DNA of 64,000 bases from Candidatus Puniceispirillum sp. GTDB taxonomy: Bacteria > Pseudomonadota > Alphaproteobacteria > Caedimonadales > UBA1908. Every line of letters starts with the position of its first letter. Position 1 is the first letter of the stretch. The stretch covers positions 1 through 64,000 of the forward strand of contig PNJU01000012.1 in assembly GCA_013822015.1 (NCBI GenBank), read 5' to 3'. The notes beneath the pieces were generated by a model, which was given only the letters and a program-made list of their open reading frames with translations, did not search any database and was not told the DNA's origin. This document shows positions 25,493 through 35,306 of this stretch, piece by piece. The translations under genes were made by a program, and so were the position numbers.

Positions 25493-27463
25493 GTGAATAC
25501 CTTCAACAGAAACATTCTTCTTTGGGTCATCCTAGGCATTGTGACCTTTGGTTTTTTCAGTTTTATCCAAAGCGGGCGCGACCAGGCGCACATGGAAGAA
25601 ATTCCTTACTCCACCTTCAAAACCTTCCTTGAGGATAAAAAAGTAGACAGCGTCGTCATGCGCGGACAGACCCTCCATGGGACCCTTTCCGGCGGCAAGG
25701 CCTTTGCAACCTACGCCCCCATCCAGGACCGCATGCTCATCGAGCAGATGGACGCGGGCAAGGTGCGCTACAGCGTTCAGCCTCCCGAAGATGGCGGATC
25801 CTTTTTGTCCACGCTTTTAGGATGGCTGCCCATGATCCTTATTGCGGCCGTGTGGATTTTCTTCCTGCGCCAAATGCAGTCGGGCAACAACCGCGCCATG
25901 GGCTTTGGAAAATCCCGGGCACGCCTTTTGAATGAACAGCAAACCAAGGTGACCTTTGCCGATGTAGCGGGCGTTGAAGAGGCCAAGCAGGACGTGGAGG
26001 AAATCGTTGAGTTCCTCAAGGATCCCCGTAAGTTCCAAAAGCTGGGCGGTAAGATTCCCAAGGGCGTTTTAATGCTGGGCCCTCCCGGTACCGGTAAAAC
26101 CCTTCTGGCCAAAGCCATCGCAGGCGAGGCCAATGTGCCCTTCTTCTCCATCTCGGGCTCTGACTTTGTGGAGATGTTTGTGGGTGTGGGTGCCAGCCGC
26201 GTGCGAGACTTGTTTGAACAAGGCAAGAAAAACGCCCCCTGCATCATCTTCATCGACGAAATTGACGCGGTGGGACGCCACCGCGGCGCGGGACTTGGGG
26301 GCGGAAATGACGAGCGTGAGCAAACCCTCAACCAGCTTCTTGTTGAAATGGACGGCTTTGAAGCCAACCAAGGTGTGATTTTGATTGCCGCCACCAACCG
26401 TCCCGATGTTTTGGATCCGGCTCTTTTGCGCCCAGGACGCTTTGATCGCCAGGTGGTTGTGGCGCTACCTGACGTAGCGGGCCGTGCAAAAATTTTACAA
26501 GTACACATGAAGCCTGTGCCCCTTGGCGCGGATGTAGACGTGGAAGCCCTTGCCCGTGGGACACCCGGTTTTTCCGGCGCGGACCTCATGAACCTTGTCA
26601 ATGAGGCGGCCCTCTTGGCCGCGCGCCTTAATAAGCGTGTTGTCACCATGCTCGACTTTGAAAATGCAAAGGACAAGGTGCTTATGGGCGCCGAACGCAG
26701 AACGTTGGCCATGAGCGACGAGGAAAAACGTCTCACCGCCTACCACGAGGCGGGGCACGCCATTGTAGGCATCAATATGCCAGGCTCAGACCCCATTCAT
26801 AAAGCCACCATCATCCCCAGAGGCCGCGCCCTTGGTATGGTCATGCGCTTGCCAGAAGGAGACAGTGTTTCCAAATCAAGGCTACAAATCCACGCGGATT
26901 TGGCTGTGGCCATGGGAGGACGTGTTGCGGAAGAGCTGATTTTTGGTCATGACCGCGTCACCACAGGAGCCTCTTCAGACATTCAACAGGCCACCCAAAT
27001 GGCACGCAACATGGTCACCCGCTGGGGGCTCAGTGACCTGGGGCCCATCATGTACGCAGATCCGGCTCAGCAAGAGGTTTTCTTAGGCCACTCCGTCACC
27101 CAGTCCAAGAATATCTCCGAAGCCACGGCTCAAAAAGTCGATGCAGAGGTGGCGCGCCTTGTCAAAGAAGGCTACGCAAAGGCTCAAGAGATCTTAAACA
27201 CAAAACGTCATGATCTGGAAACGTTGGCGCTGGCGCTTCTTGAATACGAAACCCTTACAGGTAAGGAAATTGAGGAGCTTTTGGCGGGTAATCCCCCGAA
27301 GCGAACGGCCTCTGCCCCCTTAAAGGGCAAGAGCTCTCTGCCTTCCAAAAACGCCGCACCGAAAGAGGGCGCAAGCGCAAAGGCACCCGCCAAGACGACG
27401 AAGCGCGCGCCCAAGGCAAAAGCGCCGTCAAAAGATAACGACAACGATAACGACAAGGCATAA
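25493..27463 (+). CDS. ftsH: ATP-dependent zinc metalloprotease FtsH
   Basis: 656 residues from GTG. Two TM helices (about 8-26 and 103-125) flank a periplasmic domain. The AAA+ module has Walker A GPPGTGKT near 197-204, Walker B IIFIDEID and the SRH region [19 protein letters not shown]. The zinc site is YHEAGH near 417-421. The C-terminus has a Lys/Ala/Pro-rich tail ending DNDNDNDKA. It degrades membrane and short-lived cytosolic proteins. tilS, often just upstream in alphaproteobacteria, is replaced here by hda. Confidence 0.98.
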   Translation: MNTFNRNILLWVILGIVTFGFFSFIQSGRDQAHMEEIPYSTFKTFLEDKKVDSVVMRGQTLHGTLSGGKAFATYAPIQDRMLIEQMDAGKVRYSVQPPEDGGSFLSTLLGWLPMILIAAVWIFFLRQMQSGNNRAMGFGKSRARLLNEQQTKVTFADVAGVEEAKQDVEEIVEFLKDPRKFQKLGGKIPKGVLMLGPPGTGKTLLAKAIAGEANVPFFSISGSDFVEMFVGVGASRVRDLFEQGKKNAPCIIFIDEIDAVGRHRGAGLGGGNDEREQTLNQLLVEMDGFEANQGVILIAATNRPDVLDPALLRPGRFDRQVVVALPDVAGRAKILQVHMKPVPLGADVDVEALARGTPGFSGADLMNLVNEAALLAARLNKRVVTMLDFENAKDKVLMGAERRTLAMSDEEKRLTAYHEAGHAIVGINMPGSDPIHKATIIPRGRALGMVMRLPEGDSVSKSRLQIHADLAVAMGGRVAEELIFGHDRVTTGASSDIQQATQMARNMVTRWGLSDLGPIMYADPAQQEVFLGHSVTQSKNISEATAQKVDAEVARLVKEGYAKAQEILNTKRHDLETLALALLEYETLTGKEIEELLAGNPPKRTASAPLKGKSSLPSKNAAPKEGASAKAPAKTTKRAPKAKAPSKDNDNDNDKA

Positions 27464-27471
27464 GACACTCC

Positions 27472-28806
27472 ATGGCAAAACTCTTCGGTACCGATGGCAT
27501 TCGGGGGCGGGCGAACATCCCCCCCATGACCCCTGACATGATGACAAAAATCGCCATCGCAACGGCAAGACACCTGCGGCGCAAGGATCACCGCCATTTG
27601 GTGGTCATTGGCAAGGACACGCGCCTGTCTGGGTATATGATTGAGCCAGCGCTCACCGCGGGCTTCATCGCCATGGGCATGGATGTGATGCTTTTGGGAC
27701 CTGTGCCCACGCCGGCGGTGTCTATGCTGGTGCCAAGCCTGCGCGCCGACATTGGGGTCATGATCAGCGCGTCCCACAACCCCCACGCCGATAACGGCAT
27801 CAAGATGTTTGATGAAGATGGGCGCAAACTCTCCCTGGCCGACGAAGAGGCCATCGAGGCCCTCATGCAGGAGGACTTCCACCATGTGCTGTCCGACGCC
27901 GACACAATGGGCAAAGCGCGCCGCCTGGAAGACGCGTCTGGTCGTTATATTGAGGCCGTGAAGCGTACCTTTCCTGAGGATTTGCGCCTCGACGGTCTGC
28001 GCATTGTAGTGGACTGCGCCCACGGCGCAGCTTACCGCGTGGCGCCGGCCGTCTTTTGGGAACTAGGCGCCGAAGTCATTCCCTTAGGCATCCAGCCCAG
28101 CGGCCAGAACATTAACCAAGATGTGGGCGCCACCAGCACCCGGGCCATGCAGGACGCCGTTGTCCAAACCCAGGCACATCTGGGCATTTCCCTGGACGGG
28201 GACGCAGACCGCCTTATCATGGCCGATGAGACGGGACGCATCATCGATGGAGACCAGGTTTTGGGTCTCATTGCCAGCTCTTGGAAACGTCAAGGACGCC
28301 TCACGTGCCCGGTTGTCGTGGGCACCGTCATGGCAAATTTGGGCCTTGCCCATTTTCTCACCTCCCAAGGCATCACCCTCGAGCGCGCCAATGTGGGCGA
28401 CAAATATGTGGCCGCCCTCATGGATAAGACGGGCGCCATCCTTGGTGGGGAGCCCTCTGGGCATATTATTTTGTCGGACTATGCCCACACCGGAGACGGC
28501 ATCATCGCAGCCCTTCAAGTCCTTGCGGTCATGTGCCGGGAAAAAGCACCCCTGTCCCAGGTCGCCCATGTCTTTGAACCCGTCCCCCAGATTTTGCGCA
28601 ATGTGCGCCTGAAGAACAAAAAGATTCTGGACGCGCCCCATATTAAGGACGCCATTGCCGAGGCTGAAGAACGCCTAGGAAAAGGATCCCAGCTCCTTGT
28701 GCGCCCATCGGGCACAGAACCCCTGGTGCGCATCATGGGACAGTGCATGGATGAAGCCCTTCTCACCCAGGTCATAGGCACCTTAAGCGCCGCCTTTGAG
28801 GCATAG
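27472..28806 (+). CDS. glmM: Phosphoglucosamine mutase
   Basis: 444 residues, the family length. It begins with KLFGTDGIRGRAN, has the active-site phosphoserine in MISASHNPHADNGIK (Ser near 100), the metal loop DGDADRL and the C-terminal phosphate-binding RPSGTEPLVR. It interconverts glucosamine-6- and -1-phosphate for peptidoglycan and LPS synthesis. It starts 8 bases after ftsH. folP, commonly between ftsH and glmM, is absent. Confidence 0.98.
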   Translation: MAKLFGTDGIRGRANIPPMTPDMMTKIAIATARHLRRKDHRHLVVIGKDTRLSGYMIEPALTAGFIAMGMDVMLLGPVPTPAVSMLVPSLRADIGVMISASHNPHADNGIKMFDEDGRKLSLADEEAIEALMQEDFHHVLSDADTMGKARRLEDASGRYIEAVKRTFPEDLRLDGLRIVVDCAHGAAYRVAPAVFWELGAEVIPLGIQPSGQNINQDVGATSTRAMQDAVVQTQAHLGISLDGDADRLIMADETGRIIDGDQVLGLIASSWKRQGRLTCPVVVGTVMANLGLAHFLTSQGITLERANVGDKYVAALMDKTGAILGGEPSGHIILSDYAHTGDGIIAALQVLAVMCREKAPLSQVAHVFEPVPQILRNVRLKNKKILDAPHIKDAIAEAEERLGKGSQLLVRPSGTEPLVRIMGQCMDEALLTQVIGTLSAAFEA

Positions 28807-28808
28807 GG

Positions 28809-29720
28809 GTGAGCCCCGTTTTTTGCGTTGTGGGCCCCACGGCCTCGGGCAAATCTCACCTGGCGCTGGGCCTTGCCAAAGAAATAGGCGGCGTCATCAT
28901 CAACGCCGACAGCCTACAGGTTTATAAGGATCTTCCCCTTTTGACCGCCAGGCCATCCCCCCAAGATGAAGCACACGTTGCCCACCATCTCTATGGCTTT
29001 TTAGGTCCCCATGATACCTATAGTGTTGCCAGGTGGCTGGAGGACGTGGCCCCTCTTCTTGCGCGCCTCACCCAGGAAGGGCGCCCCGTCATTTTTGTGG
29101 GGGGCACAGGCCTTTATATCAAGGCGCTCCTAGAAGGTCTGGCGCCCGTGCCCGCGATTGACCCAGACACCCGCGCACACGTACGCACCCTTTACGAGAC
29201 ACAGGGTTTTTCAGCTCTTCAAGGGCTTTGGAACGAAGTTGGAGAGGATGTCCTTGGCCCATGCCCCAAGGATCCTCAGCGCGCCCAGCGCGCCCTAGAG
29301 GTTTATCTGGCAACGCAAAGACCCCTCGCCTTCTGGCAGAAAGCCACCCAGCAGCCCCTTGCACCAAAGGCAAAGATCATCTACGCCGTGCGCCCTAAAG
29401 ACCAGCTCCTTGAGCGCGCGCAAGCGCGCCTAGAGGCGGTCTTTGACCCAAGCCGCCAAGAAATGGAGGCCCTCATGGCCATGGATCCAAACCTAGAGAC
29501 GGCCCCCCTCATGCAGGCTTTGGGCGCAAAAGAACTCCTCGCTCTCGTCCAAGGCACCATGTCGCGTAAGGAAGCCCTCACCCAAGCCTTTATCCGCACA
29601 AGACAGTACATCAAGCGGCAAAACACGTGGTTCCGCCACCAGTTAAGAGATCCGCTTGTTTTAGATCCCCAAAAGGACATGGCGCACATCATAGAAGAGA
29701 TCACGAGACATAACCCGTAA
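28809..29720 (+). CDS. miaA: tRNA dimethylallyltransferase
   Basis: 303 residues from GTG, 2 bases after glmM. Walker A-like GPTASGKSHLA is at about 9-19, INADSLQVYKDL carries the DSxQxY catalytic segment, and VGGTGLYIKALLEGL and the C-terminal RTRQYIKRQNTWFR are family landmarks. It adds an isopentenyl group to A37 of tRNAs reading UNN codons. Confidence 0.97.
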   Translation: MSPVFCVVGPTASGKSHLALGLAKEIGGVIINADSLQVYKDLPLLTARPSPQDEAHVAHHLYGFLGPHDTYSVARWLEDVAPLLARLTQEGRPVIFVGGTGLYIKALLEGLAPVPAIDPDTRAHVRTLYETQGFSALQGLWNEVGEDVLGPCPKDPQRAQRALEVYLATQRPLAFWQKATQQPLAPKAKIIYAVRPKDQLLERAQARLEAVFDPSRQEMEALMAMDPNLETAPLMQALGAKELLALVQGTMSRKEALTQAFIRTRQYIKRQNTWFRHQLRDPLVLDPQKDMAHIIEEITRHNP

Positions 29721-29776
29721 AGGCCTCTTTCATTTTTTTCTGTTACTATAAAAAATAAAACATGGAGAGAAACATC

Positions 29777-30226
29777 ATGGATCAGCATTATTTCGAAGAT
29801 TTTGAGCCAGGTCAGGTCTTTTGTTCGAAAAACACATTTGTTGTGGAAGCCCAGCACATCAAAGATTTCGCCGCCATGTATGATCCACAGCCCTTTCATA
29901 TGGACGAGGAAGCGGCAGAAAAATCGTTTTTTCAAGGGCTTGCAGCAAGCGGCTGGATGACCGCGTCCCTTACCATGAAGCTGCAGGTGGAGGGAGAACT
30001 TTGCCCCGCAGGCGGCGTGATTGGGGCCGGTATTGATGAGCTGCGTTGGGTGCGACCTGTGCGTCCAGGAGACACGCTTCGCACCGAGACGAAGGTTTTA
30101 GAGGTGCGCGCGTCCACGTCGCGCCCAAACCAAGGCGTGATTAAAGTCAAAACCACAACCCTCAATCAAGAAGATAAACCTGTGCAAGTGTGCGTGGGAA
30201 ACCTAATGGTCCTGCGACGTACGTGA
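29777..30226 (+). CDS. MaoC-like (R)-enoyl-CoA hydratase-fold protein
   Basis: 149 residues, a single hot-dog domain. The MaoC catalytic pattern is seen in MYDPQPFHMDEEAA (Asp and His) followed by GLAASGWMTAS. Members hydrate enoyl-CoA or act as acyl-CoA dehydratases; the exact substrate is unknown. ATG 29777 is chosen because GGAGAG lies 7 bases before it. It is separated from miaA by 56 bases containing an AT-rich stretch, so it may have its own promoter. Confidence 0.85.
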   Translation: MDQHYFEDFEPGQVFCSKNTFVVEAQHIKDFAAMYDPQPFHMDEEAAEKSFFQGLAASGWMTASLTMKLQVEGELCPAGGVIGAGIDELRWVRPVRPGDTLRTETKVLEVRASTSRPNQGVIKVKTTTLNQEDKPVQVCVGNLMVLRRT

Positions 30227-30233
30227 TAGGGAT

Positions 30234-30257
30234 CCCCCTTCCCACAAACGAAGGGGG
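30234..30257. terminator. GC-rich hairpin between maoC-like gene and convergent gene
   Basis: CCCCCTTC and GAAGGGGG are exact complements around an 8-base loop. No T-run follows on the plus strand, so it may act as a weak or factor-dependent terminator. An eight-C run lies just downstream. Confidence 0.45.
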
Positions 30258-30290
30258 CGTGTCCCCACCCCCCCCTCAAAAACGTGCCTC

Positions 30291-31811
30291 TTATGACGTA
30301 GATTGGTTCTGCTTCAATCCTTCAATAATCTCCTGAAGCTTTCTTGCGGTGTTGGCGGACACGCCAGGACTTCTGCGGTTGGCGCTGTGTTTTTCAATGT
30401 GCAGCACACTCACACTTTGGTCCGTTTTCACGCGAACTTCTTTTTGGTTGGCAGTAAAGCCTGAAAAGTAACCAGCATCATTGAGTGCTGCACAAAGTCG
30501 TAGAAATTTTCTGGGCTTCATGCCTGCATGGGGACCGCCATCGTGCTCATCCAAAAGTGCATTGAGGCGTTGCAATCGAGATGGACCTTGATGTGTTTGG
30601 GGACGGGGAGCGCTTATTGCGTTTACGGTATCCCTTTCCTTGCCCTTACCTCCCGCGTCAATGGGTGCCTGCACCGCCTGTTCGCCTGTAGAGGATATAA
30701 CCGGCTCAATTTCCTCATCTACAGGACGCACGGGAGTCACGGCGTCCGTGGAAGAGGACTGCGCAACTTGTTGGGCCAAAGGTGTAAGAGCCAAAGCATC
30801 AACCTGAGCGGCTGGAGCACTTTTTTCTGGCAAGGAGACGTCGCAAGGGTCCTGGGACGCCGTCACCAACAATGCTTCGCTCGCCACGGACGCACTTGAG
30901 GGGTTACGCTTTTTCTTTCTGCGCTTCTTCTTGTTTGAAGGTGCACTAAGGGCCTGTGGCTCTTTCTCTTCCTCTGTAAACACAGGCAACTTTGCCATAT
31001 CCAGCAAGCGAGCCGTTGTCAGCTCGAAGGTGAAGTCTTTTAGCCCCCCTTCTTGCTTACGGTTGAGCATCATTCTTGTTTTGGCCTCTTTACTTGAAAG
31101 GTGCGCATCAATATAATGATAGCTATTTACAAATACATCATAATATACACTTGAGTAATATGCAATATATTCTGCAACACTTACTTTTGAATCATGATAG
31201 CGCACTCTGTCACTGACGAAAGCGCTTATCTTCTCGTTGATTTCACTTGCAGGGGTATAGGATGTATTTCTCATATTTTTCATGATGCGATCCTCATGAA
31301 ACGTGCCCTCTTCTCCCTTCAAAACATGGTCACAAATATACTGTGCCCCTTTTAAAAACAAAGCAGCCTGGGCGAAGTAGGTTCTTGCTTTTTCCAAATC
31401 AGCACGCAGATACTTGGCATTTTGATAAACGTAGCTGCCTGTGTCAAAAATATCCACAAAGGCTTCGTTAATGGCCAGAAAGAGATTAAGCTCCATGGCA
31501 TGTCCTTGGGATACTGCCAGAATCAAACTTATCCCATCACCGGCACTTGTGAACTTGAGGTGAAAGGGACGCCGTAAATTGTTCTCTTTCTCAAGGGTGC
31601 CGATAAGGGAAAGAAAATCCATTTCTGTCATGGCTTGATGTCTTGGACGAAATTGCCCAGCAACTGTTTGCTCGTAGTGGTCTTTTCCCTGTTTGAAATA
31701 AGACTCACCCGTCACAAAATCCTCATGCGTCGCCCGTGCTGATGAGGTAGCGCCTTGGTACAAAATAACAATAAGGGATAATATAAGGGGGGAAAATTTC
31801 CTAAACTTCAC
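30291..31811 (-). CDS. Exported polybasic hypothetical protein, possible effector
   Basis: About 506 residues. GTG 31811 follows AGGAG by 6 bases and starts a signal peptide (MKFRKFSPLILSLIVIL, cleavage near SSARA). The first 270 residues are helical. A strongly basic run, KKKRRKKKRNP, lies near 293-303 and resembles a nuclear-localisation-type cluster. A Ser/Pro/Ala-rich linker follows. The last 75 residues (RKFLRLCAALNDAGYF, then HSANRRSPGVSANTARKLQEII) have the pattern of a HicA/YcfA-like small domain, a weak resemblance only. A host-targeted role is inference. Own promoter candidate at 31851-31879. Confidence 0.65.
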   Translation of the reverse strand: MKFRKFSPLILSLIVILYQGATSSARATHEDFVTGESYFKQGKDHYEQTVAGQFRPRHQAMTEMDFLSLIGTLEKENNLRRPFHLKFTSAGDGISLILAVSQGHAMELNLFLAINEAFVDIFDTGSYVYQNAKYLRADLEKARTYFAQAALFLKGAQYICDHVLKGEEGTFHEDRIMKNMRNTSYTPASEINEKISAFVSDRVRYHDSKVSVAEYIAYYSSVYYDVFVNSYHYIDAHLSSKEAKTRMMLNRKQEGGLKDFTFELTTARLLDMAKLPVFTEEEKEPQALSAPSNKKKRRKKKRNPSSASVASEALLVTASQDPCDVSLPEKSAPAAQVDALALTPLAQQVAQSSSTDAVTPVRPVDEEIEPVISSTGEQAVQAPIDAGGKGKERDTVNAISAPRPQTHQGPSRLQRLNALLDEHDGGPHAGMKPRKFLRLCAALNDAGYFSGFTANQKEVRVKTDQSVSVLHIEKHSANRRSPGVSANTARKLQEIIEGLKQNQSTS

Positions 31812-31850
31812 GACCGCTCCTACCTTCAAATGAATAAATAATCGTTTATT

Positions 31851-31879
31851 CAGTTAACAAAGCGGTGTCTTTTTGTCAA
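31851..31879 (-). promoter_or_regulatory. Candidate promoter of polybasic exported protein gene
   Basis: On the minus strand a perfect TTGACA (31879-31874) is followed after 17 bases by TAACTG (31856-31851), a weak -10. The start codon is about 40 bases downstream. Confidence 0.4.
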
Positions 31880-32270
<391 letters not shown>

Positions 32271-32469
32271 ACAAGAAGTACGCTCTTTGTAGGGTATTTT
32301 CGCGCCCTACGCAAGCAAAAAAATATTTCCTTACCTTTTCCTTTGCCCTTTTTTTACTTTTTATTGCCAACGTGGCCACAGAAGGAGATACATAAAATCG
32401 TCAAATTTTAATTTATCACTTATTTACAAATAGTTATTTAATTTTTAAAAAAATGGGAGTCTCACAGAC

Positions 32470-33696
32470 ATGAAGAAGACCTTTTTAAATTTATGCCTTA
32501 TCGGTAATTTTTTAAACTGCTTATCCATTGCGAATCTTTATGCCAGCGCAATAGATGACTCAAGTCCACGCAGCATCACAGATTCAGAACTGGAATCCCT
32601 CACAAGCTCTCCTAGCACAAGCTATTCCTCAAGCTCTCCCAGCCCCTGCAGCTCCTATATCTCACCTGGCTCAAGATGCACCACACCTTCCCCGCGATCC
32701 GTCTCATTCGCGGACATGGTGGATGATTTAAGACCCATGCTCAAAGCCTTTGAGGCATACCTTTCCGGTGGTGAAAAGGTTCGTTCACGCTCCTTCAGGC
32801 ACATCAATGACACCTATGAGGTGAACCTGGCGGGAGATCACTTAGAGGTAAGGGGACCCAAAGCACGACCCTTTCTGGAAGCGTACCCCCTTGCCAAACG
32901 CGTGAGTCTGGCTGGTGTGGATCACGTGCCATTAGATCTTCTGAGCCCCGATCTTGAAGAGCTCAATCTATACGGATGCGACCTTGTTCTTGATAATGCG
33001 TTTATTACGCAGCTTGGCACGCACAAGGCACTGAGCTCCCTTGTGATTGTGGGAAAGCGCTACTTTCCTCTCATCGTTTCCGACGCTTACAAAAACAACT
33101 TTTCCAAGTGCGTTGATTATGGATATGAACCCCTGCGACCAACCTTTACAACCCTTGCGCCCTTAAGTGGCTTGAAGACACTGCGCCTAGAGACTATGAA
33201 ATTCACGCACCTGCCTGAGGACATCAGCTGCCTCTCACATCTTGAGACGCTCAGACTGCGCAACAACTATGATTTGAGCGAACTGCCCACAAAGATGAGA
33301 GCCCTTACAAAGCTCACCACACTCGATCTTACGGATACACACATCCACGCCCTTCCTGAGTGGATCACGGACATGAGAAGCCTCAGCGAGCTTTATGTAG
33401 GCTATATCGACGATGCATTAGCTCAAATCCCCGATGAATCCCACACCATAGGGCTCGTGCACGAGGAAACCTATCGTGGCATGCCCGCAAACCTCACCTT
33501 TGATTTACCAAAGGGTTTTGTGAAAAAAATGCAGGGCCTCATCATTCACATGAATGCCCATGCGGCCATGCCTTACCTTGAAAGCCCCTTGAGCGCTGGC
33601 CTTGCGACCATAGACGAAACTGGCATTTACCAGGTCCCTCTACGCAAAAAACATCGCACGTTGTCCTATATCGCCAAGAGCATACGGGGAAAATAA
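32470..33696 (+). CDS. Exported leucine-rich-repeat protein
   Basis: 408 residues. The signal peptide ends near ANLYASA (about 27), followed by a Ser/Pro-rich low-complexity linker to about 75. Leucine-rich repeats occupy roughly 150-320, for example LSGLKTLRLETMKFTHLPED, LSHLETLRLRNNYDLSELPT and LTKLTTLDLTDTHIHALPEW, spaced 23 residues apart as in bacterial/plant-type LRRs. It is a paralogue of the next gene, 54 bases downstream. LRR proteins exported by host-associated bacteria often bind host proteins; no enzymatic domain such as an E3 ligase is visible. Confidence 0.75.
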   Translation: MKKTFLNLCLIGNFLNCLSIANLYASAIDDSSPRSITDSELESLTSSPSTSYSSSSPSPCSSYISPGSRCTTPSPRSVSFADMVDDLRPMLKAFEAYLSGGEKVRSRSFRHINDTYEVNLAGDHLEVRGPKARPFLEAYPLAKRVSLAGVDHVPLDLLSPDLEELNLYGCDLVLDNAFITQLGTHKALSSLVIVGKRYFPLIVSDAYKNNFSKCVDYGYEPLRPTFTTLAPLSGLKTLRLETMKFTHLPEDISCLSHLETLRLRNNYDLSELPTKMRALTKLTTLDLTDTHIHALPEWITDMRSLSELYVGYIDDALAQIPDESHTIGLVHEETYRGMPANLTFDLPKGFVKKMQGLIIHMNAHAAMPYLESPLSAGLATIDETGIYQVPLRKKHRTLSYIAKSIRGK

Positions 33697-33750
33697 AGGG
33701 AGATCTGCGCAAAAGATTTTTAAACCCCTTACACAACAGGAGACAAGACA

Positions 33751-34818
33751 ATGTTAAAAAACACAAAAAAACTTCCCATCCTGAGAATACTTCTATGCGC
33801 CCAGTTTTTGGCCCACCCCTCAAACGCGTCTTTGTTAGAAGAATTGGAGACTTTCTTGCGTACCTCTCCAGGGGATAGGGCCTTGACCTTTGTAGAGGCA
33901 AAAGATCAAGACAGCATAACGTTTCAGGGCGCCTCTCTCAAGATCGTCAGCGAGGATCCTGACCCCTATCTGCGCGCACTCCAAAAGATTGAAACCAATA
34001 TTTCCCTTTCGGCCCTCAAGCTTCGAAACTGTGCGGTCCTTGATCCGGCGCTTTTGCCTAAAACACTCCTCACACTCCACATGGAGGGATGCGCTTTGAA
34101 GATTGATGACACGCTCCTTAAAGGCATAGGAGAGACGCTGCCTGAGCTGGTCACCCTTGCCATTTCGGGCAAACGTTATTATCCCATTCACAATCAAAGG
34201 CACGCAAGCCCCAGACAAAGCCCACCCTTAAGGGCCACTTTCACGTCCCTAGCGCCCCTCAAACACCTGCGTAATTTGCGTTTAGAAACCATGAAGTTTC
34301 CCAATTTACCCGAGGACATCAACACACTGGCAAATCTACAATCCCTGTCCCTTACACGTAACCACGACCTTTTGGCTTTACCAAACACCCTGCGTGAGCT
34401 TAAGAAGCTACAAACCCTCGAGATCACTCACACACATGTTACAGAAGTGCCCAAATGGATTGGCGAGCTCACATCTTTAAGTGAGCTTTCCCTGGGATAT
34501 ATGGATGATCAGCTTGCGGACGTGCGCACCCAGTGGGTCACGTCAGACTTGCCACAAGGACAAAGCCTTACCCTGCCGCTGGGCACTCTGTTGCACATGG
34601 AGAATCTGGTGATACGCCTGGGTAAACAGGACGCTGCGCCCTATGTAGAGACCTTCGTGAGAAATGGCCTCACGCGCACCGCCAACCCAGATAAATTTGT
34701 TGTAGAGCCCCGTGCGCACCAGGGTCGTCTCAGGTATTTATGGACGTCCTATGGCATCTTGGGTGATGGCCCGCGCAAAGCAAAGACCTTGCAGGTTGGG
34801 TCCACAAAAAATAGATAG
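33751..34818 (+). CDS. Exported leucine-rich-repeat protein, paralogue
   Basis: 355 residues with an N-terminal export signal (to about HPSNA, 26). It lacks the Ser/Pro linker of its neighbour. LRR units include LKHLRNLRLETMKFPNLPED, LANLQSLSLTRNHDLLALPN and LKKLQTLEITHTHVTEVPKW, aligning unit by unit with the preceding gene. ISGKRYYPI versus IVGKRYFPLI shows that the non-LRR part is homologous too. CAGGAGACA precedes ATG. Probably one operon with 32470-33696, arisen by tandem duplication. Confidence 0.75.
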   Translation: MLKNTKKLPILRILLCAQFLAHPSNASLLEELETFLRTSPGDRALTFVEAKDQDSITFQGASLKIVSEDPDPYLRALQKIETNISLSALKLRNCAVLDPALLPKTLLTLHMEGCALKIDDTLLKGIGETLPELVTLAISGKRYYPIHNQRHASPRQSPPLRATFTSLAPLKHLRNLRLETMKFPNLPEDINTLANLQSLSLTRNHDLLALPNTLRELKKLQTLEITHTHVTEVPKWIGELTSLSELSLGYMDDQLADVRTQWVTSDLPQGQSLTLPLGTLLHMENLVIRLGKQDAAPYVETFVRNGLTRTANPDKFVVEPRAHQGRLRYLWTSYGILGDGPRKAKTLQVGSTKNR

Positions 34819-34826
34819 GCATCAAA

Positions 34827-34868
34827 CACCAGGTCACGTTTGAGAAAAACCTCACTCGTGCCCTGGTG
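34827..34868. terminator. Hairpin between convergent LRR and fliJ genes
   Basis: CACCAGGTCACG and CGTGCCCTGGTG form a long stem with one mismatch. Neither side has a strong T-run, so it may be a bidirectional weak terminator. Confidence 0.45.
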
Positions 34869-34871
34869 CCC

Positions 34872-35306
34872 TTAAAGTTCCTCAAGGCCTTTTTTTCCCA
34901 TTTTTCCTGCAAACCGGTCATCCAAAAGGGCTTGAAGCTCTTTTTCTGCGTTTTTTTCCTCACGCACACTTTGAAGGGTGAGGTATTTTTCAGTGGCGCG
35001 CACCTGAGCATATTCCCCGCGCAGCAAATCCCGCTCCCTGTTCAGGGCGTCCTCGACCTGCCCCATGAGACCATCCAGTTGCTTCCTCTTTTTCTCCACA
35101 AGCTGGGCGTAGCGCAAATAGGCCACGCCCCACTGGGGGTCACTCTCAAGGGCTTTTTTCTCATCCATGAGGCTTGCCGCCCAGTTGGCATCCTCTTCGC
35201 GAAGCGCCTCTAAGCGCGCGTTTAAGCGGCCCACAAGGGCTTTGCGCACATCAAGCTCGTGGGTCTGAACGCGCAGGAGTTTCTTGAGGGCTTTTTGCGT
35301 ACTCAT
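34872..35306 (-). CDS. fliJ: Flagellar export chaperone FliJ-like protein
   Basis: 144 residues, almost entirely coiled coil and rich in Lys, Glu, Arg and Leu, as FliJ is. It overlaps the fliI stop by 4 bases (ATGA), the standard fliI-fliJ arrangement. FliJ forms the central stalk of the export ATPase ring. The sequence alone is too generic to exclude a type III secretion stalk (SctO), but the neighbour FliI argues for flagella. Confidence 0.8.
   Translation of the reverse strand: MSTQKALKKLLRVQTHELDVRKALVGRLNARLEALREEDANWAASLMDEKKALESDPQWGVAYLRYAQLVEKKRKQLDGLMGQVEDALNRERDLLRGEYAQVRATEKYLTLQSVREEKNAEKELQALLDDRFAGKMGKKGLEEL

Noticed and set aside
25777-26736. 319-codon frame opposite ftsH
   Set aside because: Antisense to a highly conserved gene; Ser/Arg-rich artefact of codon bias.
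30264-30275. C-homopolymer as a phase-variation tract
   Set aside because: It lies in the spacer between two convergent genes, outside any coding or promoter position.
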